Shown: positions 1 to 8,159 of the stretch, one piece after another
Layout of the letters: each line of letters begins with the position of its first letter
Position numbering within the stretch: position 1 is the stretch's first letter
Source of the DNA: Flammeovirgaceae bacterium
Lineage (GTDB): Bacteria; Bacteroidota; Bacteroidia; Cytophagales; Cyclobacteriaceae
Length of the DNA stretch: 38,654 nucleotides
NCBI GenBank assembly: GCA_021298015.1
Contig: JAJTGY010000050.1
Location: 1-38,654 of the forward strand
Reading direction: 5' to 3'
The notes under the pieces: model-generated
Databases searched by the model: none
Seen by the model: the letters and a program-made list of their open reading frames with translations, nothing else
Told to the model about the DNA's origin: nothing
Made by a program: the position numbers and the translations under genes

Positions 1-18
1 AAAAAAAACTCAAAAAGT

Positions 19-86
19 TGGCTCACTTTCGTCCAGAATGGTGGCTCACTTTCGTCCGGAATCAGTGGCTCAGTTTAGTCCGGAAT
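19..86. mobile_element. IS21-type element end with three tandem terminal repeats
   Basis: Three near-identical 21-bp units beginning TGGCTCACTTT lie at 19-39, 42-62 and 66-86, spaced 23 and 24 bp apart. Unit 1 differs from unit 2 at one base and unit 3 at two or three. Multiple short terminal repeats of the TGGCTCA type are characteristic of IS21-family element ends. No istA or istB coding sequence is inside the window, so only the outer end is seen and the rest should lie to the left. The element abuts a truncated murA, which suggests it interrupted or helped delete that gene. The family assignment is from memory of such ends, not a search. Confidence 0.65.
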
Positions 87-92
87 AGTCAT

Positions 93-320
93 TTGTGTGA
101 CCCGCATCGGGCCAGCATCATGGGTTTAGACCGAGAGCAGCCGCTCCGTGGGATCAAAATGTCATCACCCGATATACGGGCCGGTGTGGCACTCCTCATT
201 GCTGCTTTGTCTGCCACGGGCGAAAGTAAAATCTCCAATGTTGAACAGATAGACCGCGGCTACCAAAACATTGAATGGCGCTTGAAAAAGCTGGGCGCAC
301 AGATAGAGCGAATTGGCTAA
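93..320 (+). pseudogene. murA: murA 3' remnant (UDP-GlcNAc 1-carboxyvinyltransferase, C-terminal part)
   Basis: The last ~75 codons of a MurA-like protein are open from the IS end to a TAA at 318-320. MurA condenses phosphoenolpyruvate with UDP-GlcNAc in the first committed step of peptidoglycan synthesis. The recognisable stretch runs CDPHRA, then [18 protein letters not shown], then [23 protein letters not shown]. These match the conserved C-terminal end of MurA, including the D-(I/L)-RAG motif and the RGY motif. About 80 % of the protein, including the catalytic loop cysteine, is missing upstream, where the sequence becomes IS21-type repeats. This is therefore a gene fragment. An intact murA would be needed elsewhere in the genome, and this may be debris of a second copy. 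Confidence 0.85.
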
Positions 321-363
321 CCTCAACCCCGCGTATGGATGCAAAAGGAAAACTCGTTGAAGT

Positions 364-1215
364 TTACCTTGCACGAATTCGAAACCATGAAATTGACTTA
401 TTACTGATCAGGTAGATACTGGCAAACAACAACACGCACAAACTACCTACTTCAATAAGCAGTTCGGTCCAGTTAATGTGCGTAGAAAAGTTCTGACCAA
501 TATGCTCCGAAATATTTGCGAAGAATGTAGCCAGTAGCAGATTATTCACAAAATGGATTCCATATGCACGCTCCAGCCCTTCTTCTTTTAGAACAAGTGC
601 ATTGACTACCAGCGAAAACAGAAAAGATGAAAGAAGCGACTGTAATCCAAAGGCTATGTGTAAAACGCCAAAAAAAATTGACACAATAAAATTTACAAAC
701 ATACTACTATGCACTATCCGTCCAATTATTTGAATCAGGTATCCCCTAAAAATCAATTCCTCTAAAAACGTTTGCGCAGAAAAGAAAATGATATTTACTG
801 CAAGAACTGTTGTAAAATCCTGTAGGTTTTTATATCCGATTACATCTTTGTAGCCGAGCAAATTGACTCCTAGTGCAAGGAAACCCCAGACAAAAAATCC
901 TTGTACGAAGGGGCGCCATCTGAATTTGGAGTGCTTTGCATTGATGAGACTAAAAAAAGAACGTTGATGTATCTTCGGGAAAACAAAAAAAATAAAAAGT
1001 ATGAGTAACCAAAAATATATACCTGTTACGAGCGAGTAAAGGTGTTCTTCAGCAACATTAGCGCTGCCTAATAATTGCCTCAAAAAAGGGATAACATATT
1101 TATTTAGTGGGAGGTTGAGCAAACCTATGAAAAGATAGCAAGTGATCAGCAGACCGATACTTAGATACCATTTGTTGCGCCCCTGGCGCGAGTTTTCAAT
1201 AAATGCGGCCTTCAT
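364..1215 (-). CDS. CPBP-family intramembrane metalloprotease (Abi/CAAX-like)
   Basis: The 283-residue protein is very hydrophobic, with roughly seven to eight predicted membrane segments. It carries the three CPBP signatures in order: EELIFR (EExxxR) near residue 163, FFGVLH (FxxxH) near 192, and HFVNN (HxxxN) near 233. Members cleave or process membrane substrates such as prenylated proteins and bacteriocin-related peptides, and many bacterial ones have no known substrate. The ATG at 1213-1215 gives a full-length family member. It is separated from the LytTR regulator gene by about 150 bp and reads in the same direction, so it may be independently transcribed. The substrate cannot be inferred here. 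Confidence 0.88.
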   Translation of the reverse strand: MKAAFIENSRQGRNKWYLSIGLLITCYLFIGLLNLPLNKYVIPFLRQLLGSANVAEEHLYSLVTGIYFWLLILFIFFVFPKIHQRSFFSLINAKHSKFRWRPFVQGFFVWGFLALGVNLLGYKDVIGYKNLQDFTTVLAVNIIFFSAQTFLEELIFRGYLIQIIGRIVHSSMFVNFIVSIFFGVLHIAFGLQSLLSSFLFSLVVNALVLKEEGLERAYGIHFVNNLLLATFFANISEHIGQNFSTHINWTELLIEVGSLCVLLFASIYLISNKSISWFRIRAR

Positions 1216-1363
1216 GCAAATAGACTGTTAAATTTCGATTAAGATTTAGTTTCAATGAAGTAACCCTCCTCGGGTTGCCCAATCGCAAATGGCGAACACA
1301 ATATGAATGCACTTTCGCGATTTTACATACTTTCAAAAAAAGATAAATTGCTCACAGGTAATT

Positions 1364-2083
1364 TCACTTGTGGTCATTGATGAGCGATTCAAGTTTCTGT
1401 TTAAACGTGGCTGAAATCGGAATTGCGTGTTGTTGGATCATCACCATGTTCCCCTCAATTTTTTTGATATGGCCAATGTTTACGATGAATGATTTGTGCA
1501 CTCTGATGAATAGCCTCGCAGGTAGCTTATCTTGTAGCTCCGTCAACTTATCCAACACCATCAGAGGGTTCTCTTTCAGTGAATGGATTTTGATGTAGTT
1601 TCCGCTTCCCTCGATGTAAAGAATATCTGACAGATAGTACTTGTGGATTTTTTTATCGGCTTTAAAAAAAATAAACGTTGGGTCAGCAACCTGCTTTTCA
1701 GCAGGCTGACCCTGTTTGAAATCCTTCTGGTTCTGCATAAGAATTCTATTTACAGATTTCAAAAAACGTTCAAAACTTATGGGTTTCAGCAAATAATCCG
1801 TGATCCCATACTCGTAGCTCTCCACACCGAACTCTGAAAACGCTGTTGTTAAAATTATTTTGGGTGGAGTTGGCAGGGTCTTCAGCATTTCTAATCCGGA
1901 AAGGAAAGGCATTTTAATATCAAGAAAAAGAATGTCAACTTTCTTTTGGCAGAGAATATCTAACGCCTCAAAAGCGTTATTACAAGTGCCCACCAAATCA
2001 AGCGCGTAAATTTTCGAGACGTACCTTTCAAGAATCTGTTGAGCTATGGGCTCATCATCTACGATTAAGCAATGAAACTTCAT
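1364..2083 (-). CDS. LytTR-family response regulator
   Basis: A 239-residue two-component regulator. The N-terminal receiver domain (about 1-120) has the acidic pair DDE at 9-11, the phosphoacceptor Asp55 in LFLDIKMP, a conserved Thr in ILTTAFS, and Lys in LLKPIS. The C-terminal LytTR DNA-binding domain (about 138-235) has the typical IEGSGNYIKIH and FIRVHKSFIVNI blocks. The gene overlaps the upstream kinase gene by 4 bp (ATGA at 2080-2083), so the two are almost certainly co-translated and form a cognate pair. In Bacteroidota such pairs often control nearby membrane or efflux genes. Candidate targets here are the S41 lipoprotein upstream and the CPBP protease downstream. Confidence 0.95.
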   Translation of the reverse strand: MKFHCLIVDDEPIAQQILERYVSKIYALDLVGTCNNAFEALDILCQKKVDILFLDIKMPFLSGLEMLKTLPTPPKIILTTAFSEFGVESYEYGITDYLLKPISFERFLKSVNRILMQNQKDFKQGQPAEKQVADPTFIFFKADKKIHKYYLSDILYIEGSGNYIKIHSLKENPLMVLDKLTELQDKLPARLFIRVHKSFIVNIGHIKKIEGNMVMIQQHAIPISATFKQKLESLINDHK

Positions 2084-3075
2084 ACTTGTAGGTGTAAAGT
2101 TGCTTTGAAATACGTGTTCGTTTGTTCGGTTTGCAATTGATGCGTATCGGGGTAAATAAGTTGTAGTCTTTTACGGAGATTTTCCAAACCGGTTCCGCTT
2201 CGGGAATGAGTATCCAAACTTTCGCAAACGGAGTTTCTCGCTTCAAAAAAGAGGTCGTTGCCCTGGACAGCTAGTGAAAAATGTGCAAAGCACTCATCTG
2301 CACCTGTCAGTAATCCGTGCTTAAACGCATTTTCCACCAAAGGAACAAACAACAGTGGATGTACGAAAACATCCCGATTCGCGCCTACGGTTTCAAATTT
2401 AACATCCGCATTGCTACTCAAACGAATTTTCTCCAAACCAAGGTAATCTTCTAGGAACTGAATTTCTTTTTTTAAACTCACCCTTTCTGCTTTACTGCTT
2501 TCCAACAAGTAACGCATCAAATCAGCGAGTTTCAATGTAGTCTCAGATGCTTTTTGTGTTTCATTATTTGTAATGAGGCCGTATAAATTATTGAGCGTAT
2601 TAAACAAGAAATGAGGATGTACTTGTGATTTAAGTAGCGATAGTTCATCCTTCAATTGCTTGTTTTCAATTTCCTTCAACTTCACGATCTTTTCCAAATA
2701 CTCGACTAATAATCTACCACCACTTGTAATCAAAAGAAAAAATATCACATTGATAATCAATACTACAAAACGCGACACTGAATTAATATGATCGAATTTC
2801 GATACCCAAAGAGTGATGATCCCGGCTGTTACACCAACAACCGCAAAAAAGAGCAGTACAAATTGCATATATCTCTTCCTGAACAAATAGTGCGGTATGA
2901 GAAGATAGAGATTGATGTAAGACGCGGCAGCGATAGCTCCAACAAAGCCGCCAAACATGTAATAATCTTCAAACCCCCAATCATTCAGGTCGTTTTGTAA
3001 TACAATAACAAGCGATAGAGCTCCCCACATGAGCACGTGGGGAGCAATACGCCAAATTTTTTTAAAAAATGACAT
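2080..3075 (-). CDS. LytS/YehU-type membrane sensor histidine kinase
   Basis: 331 residues. Four predicted membrane segments occupy about 1-130, followed by a short coiled-coil linker (about 130-150) and a His_kinase-type domain. The phosphoacceptor histidine lies in QVHPHFLFNTLNNL (about 152-165), the N box in LVENAFKHG (about 246-254), and the G box in GTGLENLRKRL (about 294-304). The absence of a large periplasmic domain suggests it senses a membrane-embedded or membrane-perturbing signal. It partners with the LytTR regulator through a 4-bp overlap. The S41 peptidase gene ends 42 bp upstream on the same strand, so all three may be one transcript. Confidence 0.94.
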   Translation of the reverse strand: MSFFKKIWRIAPHVLMWGALSLVIVLQNDLNDWGFEDYYMFGGFVGAIAAASYINLYLLIPHYLFRKRYMQFVLLFFAVVGVTAGIITLWVSKFDHINSVSRFVVLIINVIFFLLITSGGRLLVEYLEKIVKLKEIENKQLKDELSLLKSQVHPHFLFNTLNNLYGLITNNETQKASETTLKLADLMRYLLESSKAERVSLKKEIQFLEDYLGLEKIRLSSNADVKFETVGANRDVFVHPLLFVPLVENAFKHGLLTGADECFAHFSLAVQGNDLFFEARNSVCESLDTHSRSGTGLENLRKRLQLIYPDTHQLQTEQTNTYFKATLHLQV

Positions 3076-3117
3076 TCAAACCGGCTAAATATTTAATGCC
3101 ATAAAAGAAATACATTT

Positions 3118-4602
3118 TTATTTACGTTTCCGTTTTTCGTTGGTGATTTTTCCGACAACATACTGCATCACAGGATCCTGACCATTTTTTATGTCTTCCG
3201 CAGTGGTTTCAACTACAACATCAGGTTTTACAGGTTGGTAGTTGGTGGCATCGCCATTAGCACGCGTAAACAAGGTTGCCGGCACAATGAATGATATCCT
3301 CGCATTGGGTGTTTTCATGGGTAATCCGTTGCTTAATTCGCGGGGAATACTGACTGTGGGTTCACCGACTAAGATTCCCAAATCAAAATCCTCTACCGCA
3401 TTGGCCATCATCATAGCGGCTGAGTGTGTGCCCGGACCAATCAACACATATACCTGACCACTGAATTTGTTTTTTGCTTTCTTAGGCATAGTGGGTTTAG
3501 TTTCACTTTCGATATTTGTACCAACTGGATGTTTGTCATAGTCTTTCATTTGTCCTCTTTTCACAAACATTCTAAGAACCCAAGGCAAGTCAGCAATAAA
3601 ATCTCTAAACTGGGCGCTTACCCGCATGGTAGATCCTCCTGATTGTCGATAGGGTTTATTAGCGATCCTCTGGAGAATTGACTCAGCCGGGAACCCGGAA
3701 CCACCACCGTTTTCCCGGAGGTCAATAATCAGGTTGGATATACCTTTTTCTTGCAACTCGTTAAAATATGAGTCGAGTTTTTTGGTAAAAGCTTTTGATA
3801 CCGTTTTGCTTTGCGCGAAGTAGAAAGATTTAGCATTGATGAATCCGGTATCATTGTCCCGAATTTCAAATGTGATGAAATCGTCCAGTTTCTGCTGGCC
3901 ATCATCTTGTCTTTTGTTTCTGTATTTTGCTAAATCATTGGATCCTTCTACTGCCACGACTGATGCGACACCGGTATTTTTATTGACTATCTCAACGGAG
4001 AATGGGCTCTTTATGTCTGCTGCCCACACTAAAAACGGCATAGAAGCTCCAATGGTTTGTTCTCTTTCCTCATCAAATAGTGGTGAAAATTTTTTGATGA
4101 TATCTTCCACGGGGATACCGTTTATTTTCTTTACCTCGTTTCCAACATAATCATCCGGCAGGGCATTACTCATTATACCGAGTATCTCCCATTTTCCATG
4201 ATTCAATTTCAGGAAAACCGGAAAGAAGCGATCGCCATTTCGAATGGCCTCATCAAGCATCTGTTCAGGAGGAAAAGTGTAGATGTGGCCTACGTTGTAG
4301 GCCGCAGCGAGTTCCATAAAATCAAGGTAAAGTTCCTTTCCTGTTCGATCGCCTTTCTTCTTTTTTGCCAAGGCAAGCGACTGGATTGAGCCGGAATCAG
4401 TCTTCATGTAAGGGAATGGTGATACCTCCTCAACTGATTTAATGAAATAGTCGATATCCTGCTCAATCTCCTTTTCTGAGTAGACGACATTTTTCACCTC
4501 TGTCGTTGTTAAGGAGGTCATCGTTGATGTGTACTTTTTTATCCCACAGGCAGAACACAGTGTCAAACCGATCAGGGCGGAGGCAAATGATTTTATCTTC
4601 AT
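3118..4602 (-). CDS. S41-family (C-terminal processing type) serine peptidase, lipoprotein
   Basis: The ATG at 4600-4602 yields a lipoprotein signal peptide with lipobox LCSAC at about residues 15-19. A TTG nine codons upstream is less likely because it would put a polar stretch before the signal. The peptidase core shows IIDLRENGGGSGFP (about 292-305) and the nucleophile region GPGTHSAAMM, with Ser near residue 394, followed by GILVGEPT. This is the tail-specific protease fold. The mature protein of about 475 residues should be anchored to the outer face of a membrane and cleave extracytoplasmic proteins. Its position just upstream of a kinase/regulator pair suggests involvement in envelope signalling; this is inference. 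Confidence 0.9.
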   Translation of the reverse strand: MKIKSFASALIGLTLCSACGIKKYTSTMTSLTTTEVKNVVYSEKEIEQDIDYFIKSVEEVSPFPYMKTDSGSIQSLALAKKKKGDRTGKELYLDFMELAAAYNVGHIYTFPPEQMLDEAIRNGDRFFPVFLKLNHGKWEILGIMSNALPDDYVGNEVKKINGIPVEDIIKKFSPLFDEEREQTIGASMPFLVWAADIKSPFSVEIVNKNTGVASVVAVEGSNDLAKYRNKRQDDGQQKLDDFITFEIRDNDTGFINAKSFYFAQSKTVSKAFTKKLDSYFNELQEKGISNLIIDLRENGGGSGFPAESILQRIANKPYRQSGGSTMRVSAQFRDFIADLPWVLRMFVKRGQMKDYDKHPVGTNIESETKPTMPKKAKNKFSGQVYVLIGPGTHSAAMMMANAVEDFDLGILVGEPTVSIPRELSNGLPMKTPNARISFIVPATLFTRANGDATNYQPVKPDVVVETTAEDIKNGQDPVMQYVVGKITNEKRKRK

Positions 4603-5216
4603 ATTAAAATGTTTAAATGATCGATTCAAACGTCTGAAATAGCTCCAATATGTATAAATTTGATTGATGACCTTGGGTGAAAATCGTGTGAAATGGTATT
4701 TTTCGTTTGTCAGTCGTGGTTAGCAGTATCCACTATTTTACCGCTGAAAGTCCGGCACGATTTCAAGTCGGTTGTTTCTTTCCAGGGTTGTTTACTACAG
4801 TTTACGTGATGTTAGAATGCAACAATTTCAGCGGACTGTGAGTCCAACTGTACGGCTTGAAATTGCAGCGTAGTCAGGCCGTATTCTTCCAACACTTATG
4901 GATATAAGCTTTTACAGCCGTGGGGGTTATCAAAAAATGTGCTTGAAGAGTATTGCATCGATTTTCTTTCAACAGCTACACAGCCCGGTGGACTATATCG
5001 AACAGTGGAGAATCGACTACCCAACAATATGCATTTGCTATTTATTCGGCCTGCGTATTGATTTTTTCTGCCGTACAACAAAATCGCGACTTGTTGTTAA
5101 ACAACCTTACACGCTTCTATTCTACCTTTCCTATTTGGGTATGTACCTATCGTCAACTAGCGCTCTGCTTTCTGTAATTGGGAATGCGAGTCAAGTAAGA
5201 TTGAATTGCCGATATG
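4603..5216. other. 614-bp non-coding interval with one stem-loop
   Basis: No open frame here has recognisable protein similarity. The + strand frames at 4898-5227 and 4953-5177 have no credible start context and resemble no family I know. The one structured element is at 4823-4865: an 8-bp outer stem (CAATTTCA with TGAAATTG) enclosing a second perfect hairpin (GGACT, loop GTG, AGTCC). The rest is AT-rich with no obvious repeats. It lies between the start of the S41 gene and the end of the broken MarR gene, so it should contain the promoter for the S41-kinase-regulator group. I could not place that promoter with confidence. Confidence 0.4.
4823..4865. repeat. nested inverted repeat / stem-loop
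   Basis: The outer arms CAATTTCA (4823-4830) and TGAAATTG (4858-4865) are perfectly complementary. Inside them GGACT (4833-4837) pairs with AGTCC (4841-4845) around a 3-nt loop. There is no U-run on either side, so it is not a convincing intrinsic terminator. Its role is unknown. Confidence 0.5.
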
Positions 5217-5834
5217 TCAGTTTGTAACGAGAACATGCTCGGGGCAGTCAATTCGTAAATCTTTGTCAAAAAGCTTTTGATTAAGCAAGCGACAAAAGTG
5301 GTGAGTGGTATCGCTACCCGGTGAAAAATAGACACAGGTTTTGCACATGCGCTGAATGGTGATCACACCAGTTTTGTTGAGGTAATGAATGATATCCATC
5401 AGGCTCATCAGTAAGTTTTCTTTATCCGCCAAACCTAAGCGGTTGATCGGTGTCTGCATGCGGCCAGCAAAAGTGGCTATCTTTTTTGCTACTTCCAGTC
5501 ACTTACTCGTCAGGTAGATTACATAGCTTCTGGTGTCGTGCATCTCGGATTTCTTGCTGATCATCCTTTTTTGCGCAAGAACCTTTATCGAATCGCTAAT
5601 GGTAGCCTTGGTCATATTAAACTCTTCTGCTAAATAGCTCACCTTTCGCTTCTCTTCGCTGTGAAACATCAGAAAAATTAGTATCTGTATTTGGATAGGA
5701 CTCAACGATGTCTCCTAGCTTTGGTTCCACAGCAAAACCCTAAATGCTTGTGAAACTCGCTCCATGGCCGCAACAATACGGCTATCGATGTTTTCATTTT
5801 GATTCTCTAAATCGAAAGGAGATTTACCCATCAT
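5217..5834 (-). pseudogene. MarR-family transcriptional regulator, broken by two in-frame stops
   Basis: One continuous reading frame encodes a ~205-residue winged-helix regulator from MMGKSPFDLE at 5834 to the TGA at 5217-5219. It is interrupted by TAG at 5715-5717 and TGA at 5499-5501, with no frameshift. The pieces are an N-terminal helix (EN-IDSRIVAAMERVSQAFRVLLW), the winged helix (LSPIQIQILIFLMF, then AEEFNMTKATISDSIKVL, then DTRSYVIYLTSK), the dimerisation region, and a C-terminal cysteine motif (RMCKTCVYF, HFCRLL, LRIDCPEH). The cysteine tail suggests a metal- or redox-responsive MarR subtype. The TGA falls where MarR proteins usually have Gly after T-x-K, so a single GGA to TGA change explains it. 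TTG at 5703-5705 could restart translation, but the second stop would still remove the dimerisation region. Confidence 0.88.
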
Positions 5835-5843
5835 TTTATTCCT

Positions 5844-5872
5844 CGCAGAGTCTCCGTTTTCGGGACTCCGCG
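5844..5872. repeat. hairpin repeat, copy 1
   Basis: The arms CGCAGAGTC (5844-5852) and GACTCCGCG (5864-5872) pair at 8 of 9 positions. An inner CCG-TTTT-CGG extends the stem. It shares the CGCAGA(A/G)TCTCC core with the hairpin at 5990-6017, so it looks like a small dispersed palindromic element. Confidence 0.6.
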
Positions 5873-5989
5873 CACTCTCCACTCAAAACTTTCCCGCCCT
5901 AAATTATTCATACTGCTTTTGTCAAATCAATATCCGCCAGCAAAGCATAGCTCATTACCTTACGGGTTATGCAATAGAATTCTTATTCT

Positions 5990-6017
5990 CCGCAGAATCT
6001 CCCCTCGGACTCTGCGG
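5990..6017. repeat. hairpin repeat, copy 2
   Basis: The arms CCGCAGAATC (5990-5999) and GACTCTGCGG (6008-6017) pair at 9 of 10 positions around an 8-nt loop. It belongs to the same sequence family as the hairpin at 5844-5872, 146 bp away and in the same orientation. Confidence 0.6.
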
Positions 6018-6139
6018 CTTTCCTACTCCCCCTCGCTTGCACTCTCAAACCACCACCCTTGGCCTGAGCACTGTCTGCCGCCCCGTTCATGCTTGCGCGC
6101 CTCGCCAGCGTGAGAACTCAAAATAAAACAATCCTGCCG

Positions 6140-6241
6140 GTTTGCAAAAATCCGTTTGCGGCCCAGACTGCCCGTGCCCATGATTTGCGCGGCACGTGCT
6201 GCACACGCGCGCTAGCTGTGGGCGCAAGCCTTTTGCAAAAC
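6140..6241. repeat. ~100-bp imperfect palindrome
   Basis: The outer arms GTTTGCAAAA (6140-6149) and TTTTGCAAAAC (6231-6241) are complementary apart from one extra T. Further inward, TTTGCGGCCC pairs imperfectly with GTGGGCGCAA. The centre contains the self-complementary GCACGTGC at 6192-6199. Length and symmetry suggest a mobile-element end, a recombination site or a structured RNA. No adjacent enzyme gene identifies which. Confidence 0.5.
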
Positions 6242-6597
6242 TAAAAATACAAGTTTACGTGTTAGCGACTTACTCGTCCCGCAGCATCTCCCCAGGACAA
6301 GATGCGCAAGCGCGGTACTTCAATCGTATCGTGCTCTTAGAAAGACGATAGCTGAAGATGTGGATATGTTACGATCTACTTGCACGATTGTCAGGCAACC
6401 AGCGTGAACAAGTTTTAATTTAGGAAACATCAAAAAGCGGAATAAAAATGAATCCACTTGCTGAAAACAAGAAACGATTAGCAGAAAACTCTCGAAAGTT
6501 GCCCCTAGGGGCACTATCTACTGATCACAAGTGCTGAAGTAAGCGACTATGGTAAGCCGACCAATGATAACGAAGGCAGAAAAAGACAGACCACATT

Positions 6598-7425
6598 TCA
6601 CTTTAGCGCATACTGTGTGGCCACCAGGTGCTCGAAAATACGGGCCGGCAATAAACGCTTCAAGGGTATCATCAATCGCTCCAGTAGGGTTCCCCCAACA
6701 TACCGAAGTGAGGGGTGGCGCTCTCCCATAATATCCTCGATCTTTCTGGCTATAATTAACGGACTTGATCCGGTTTGTTCATTCTTAATGGCTGCGTTAT
6801 GAGCTGCTGTCTGGTATCTAAAATAGGGTGATTTCTCATTTGTTTTGCTGCCTGAACTTGGTTTAGCAGACATACCGGTATTAATATCGCCTGGCTCAAG
6901 TATAACAACCTTAACGCCAAAAGGAATTAACTCGAGGCTAAGCGCCTCAGACAATCCCTCAAGGGCGAACTTAGAAGCGCTGTACATACCATCAAATGGG
7001 ATAGCTATCTGCCCGCCTATTGAAGTTGTATTGATAATAAGACCACGCATATTGTAACGCATTGAGGGGAGGACCGACTGTATTACCCTTAGTGGCCCCA
7101 GCGTGTTAACTTCAAGTATTTCCCGGGCATCATGAATATCCATTTCTTCCAGAGACCTTGAAAAACTGATTCCAGCATTGTTGATCAGAACATCGATTCG
7201 TTGGGCTGCCCCTAACACCCGGTTTACGGCCAACCTCACAGACTCGGTATCTCTTACGTCCATTGAAAGTATCGAATAGCCATCTTGATGCAGTTGAATA
7301 CCGTCAACAGGCTCGATTACTGTGCCGAAAACGTTCATCCCCTTGGAGGCTAAGTAACCTGCAGTTGCCCTACCTATGCCGGATGTTACACCTGTTATGA
7401 GAACTACTGGCTTGGTATTGTTCAT
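6598..7425 (-). CDS. SDR-family NAD(P)-dependent oxidoreductase
   Basis: 275 residues with a classical short-chain dehydrogenase layout. The nucleotide-binding TGVTSGIG is at 11-18, DV at about 56-57 (cofactor side), NNAG near 86-89, catalytic Ser in NTTSIGG near 138, and the YSASK catalytic Tyr/Lys near 152-156. It follows the SRPBCC gene with a 4-bp ATGA overlap (7422-7425), so the two form an operon. The substrate is not predictable; related proteins act on lipids, steroids or small carbonyl compounds. Unlike its neighbours on both sides, the frame is intact, indicating retained selection or more recent arrival. Confidence 0.93.
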   Translation of the reverse strand: MNNTKPVVLITGVTSGIGRATAGYLASKGMNVFGTVIEPVDGIQLHQDGYSILSMDVRDTESVRLAVNRVLGAAQRIDVLINNAGISFSRSLEEMDIHDAREILEVNTLGPLRVIQSVLPSMRYNMRGLIINTTSIGGQIAIPFDGMYSASKFALEGLSEALSLELIPFGVKVVILEPGDINTGMSAKPSSGSKTNEKSPYFRYQTAAHNAAIKNEQTGSSPLIIARKIEDIMGERHPSLRYVGGTLLERLMIPLKRLLPARIFEHLVATQYALK

Positions 7426-7925
7426 ACTGTTATAGGGTTAGCGTTATCAATGGCATCAAACAAGTCGGCCACGAATCGATTTACGGCATCCTGGAGAGGA
7501 TAAATAAGTTTCACAATTGGCCGAAGTAGTGGCTGCTTGACCTGAATTTCCTCATAGATAAAAAGCGTAGTAACTTTATCTGTGTCCTTAATGAAACGCA
7601 CCAGCCAAGTACCACGGAATCCAAAACCTTTAAAATGCGCCTCGAAAAGATGGTTGGTAACTGAGCGTACCTCTTCGTAATCTACCGGTGGGGAGTCAAA
7701 TGCCAATTCCCGCCAACGCTTATTAGAAGTTACGATAACATCCTTCAGATCGCTACGAAACGCTTGTCTCCGATCTATCGCAATCATGTGAAACAACCAC
7801 TCGATTGGGGCTTCGATTGTAACCGTTGCAGTGGCTACTGCAACACGAGATGGCATAACGAAACTCAAAACTAAATAATAAAGCGAGGGTATGGCGATTA
7901 AGAGGAAGGTCATCATGTCGTTCAT
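7422..7925 (-). CDS. SRPBCC/START-like protein with N-terminal membrane anchor
   Basis: 167 residues. A single hydrophobic segment occupies about 4-27. It is followed by a START/polyketide-cyclase-like pattern: VTIEAPIEWLFHMI (about 34-48), a central beta-rich stretch (RGTWLVRFI, TLFIYEEIQV), and a long C-terminal helix (PLQDAVNRFVADLFDAI). The fold normally forms a hydrophobic ligand cavity. Translational coupling to the SDR gene suggests it binds or presents the hydrophobic substrate of that oxidoreductase; this is inference. The ATG is at 7923-7925. No promoter was recognised in the ~230 bp upstream. Confidence 0.75.
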   Translation of the reverse strand: MNDMMTFLLIAIPSLYYLVLSFVMPSRVAVATATVTIEAPIEWLFHMIAIDRRQAFRSDLKDVIVTSNKRWRELAFDSPPVDYEEVRSVTNHLFEAHFKGFGFRGTWLVRFIKDTDKVTTLFIYEEIQVKQPLLRPIVKLIYPLQDAVNRFVADLFDAIDNANPITV

Positions 7926-8159
7926 AAACTTTTTTGTCTTGCTTCGATGAAAACAAAGTTAAGAAACTTTCTTGCTGCATCCAAGCCAATATGTGCAGGC
8001 GTGCAAAGACAATTTGGAGTCGTTTACCAAGTTCTTTTTTTTTGGAAATTTTATGGTTTTCCCTAAAAAGAAAGACTCCTGAGAAAAGAAGCCTTATCCT
8101 ACTCCCCAAAATTCAGACCATAGGTTAAGTCAAAAAGCTAGAAACTAACTTGTGGAAAC

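Larger units (their letters stand above)
5835..6597. other. 763-bp non-coding, hairpin-rich interval
   Basis: I see no plausible gene on either strand. The interval holds two related hairpins (5844-5872 and 5990-6017), a ~100-bp imperfect palindrome (6140-6241), and about 350 bp of unremarkable sequence up to the end of the SDR gene. The C-rich stretch around 6020-6115 differs in composition from the AT-rich DNA on either side. The interval looks like accumulated repeat elements between a dead regulator and a live two-gene operon. Confidence 0.5.

Noticed and set aside
19-86. CRISPR-like repeats
   Set aside because: Three 21-bp units with only 2-3 bp between them leave no room for spacers; they fit IS21 terminal repeats.
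4898-5227. Possible small genes on the + strand
   Set aside because: Two overlapping frames of ~75-110 codons have no similarity I recognise, no start context, and lie in AT-rich DNA where such frames arise by chance.
6140-6270. Integron attC site
   Set aside because: The palindrome is of suitable size, but I could not find matching RYYYAAC and GTTRRRY ends, and no integrase or cassette array is present.
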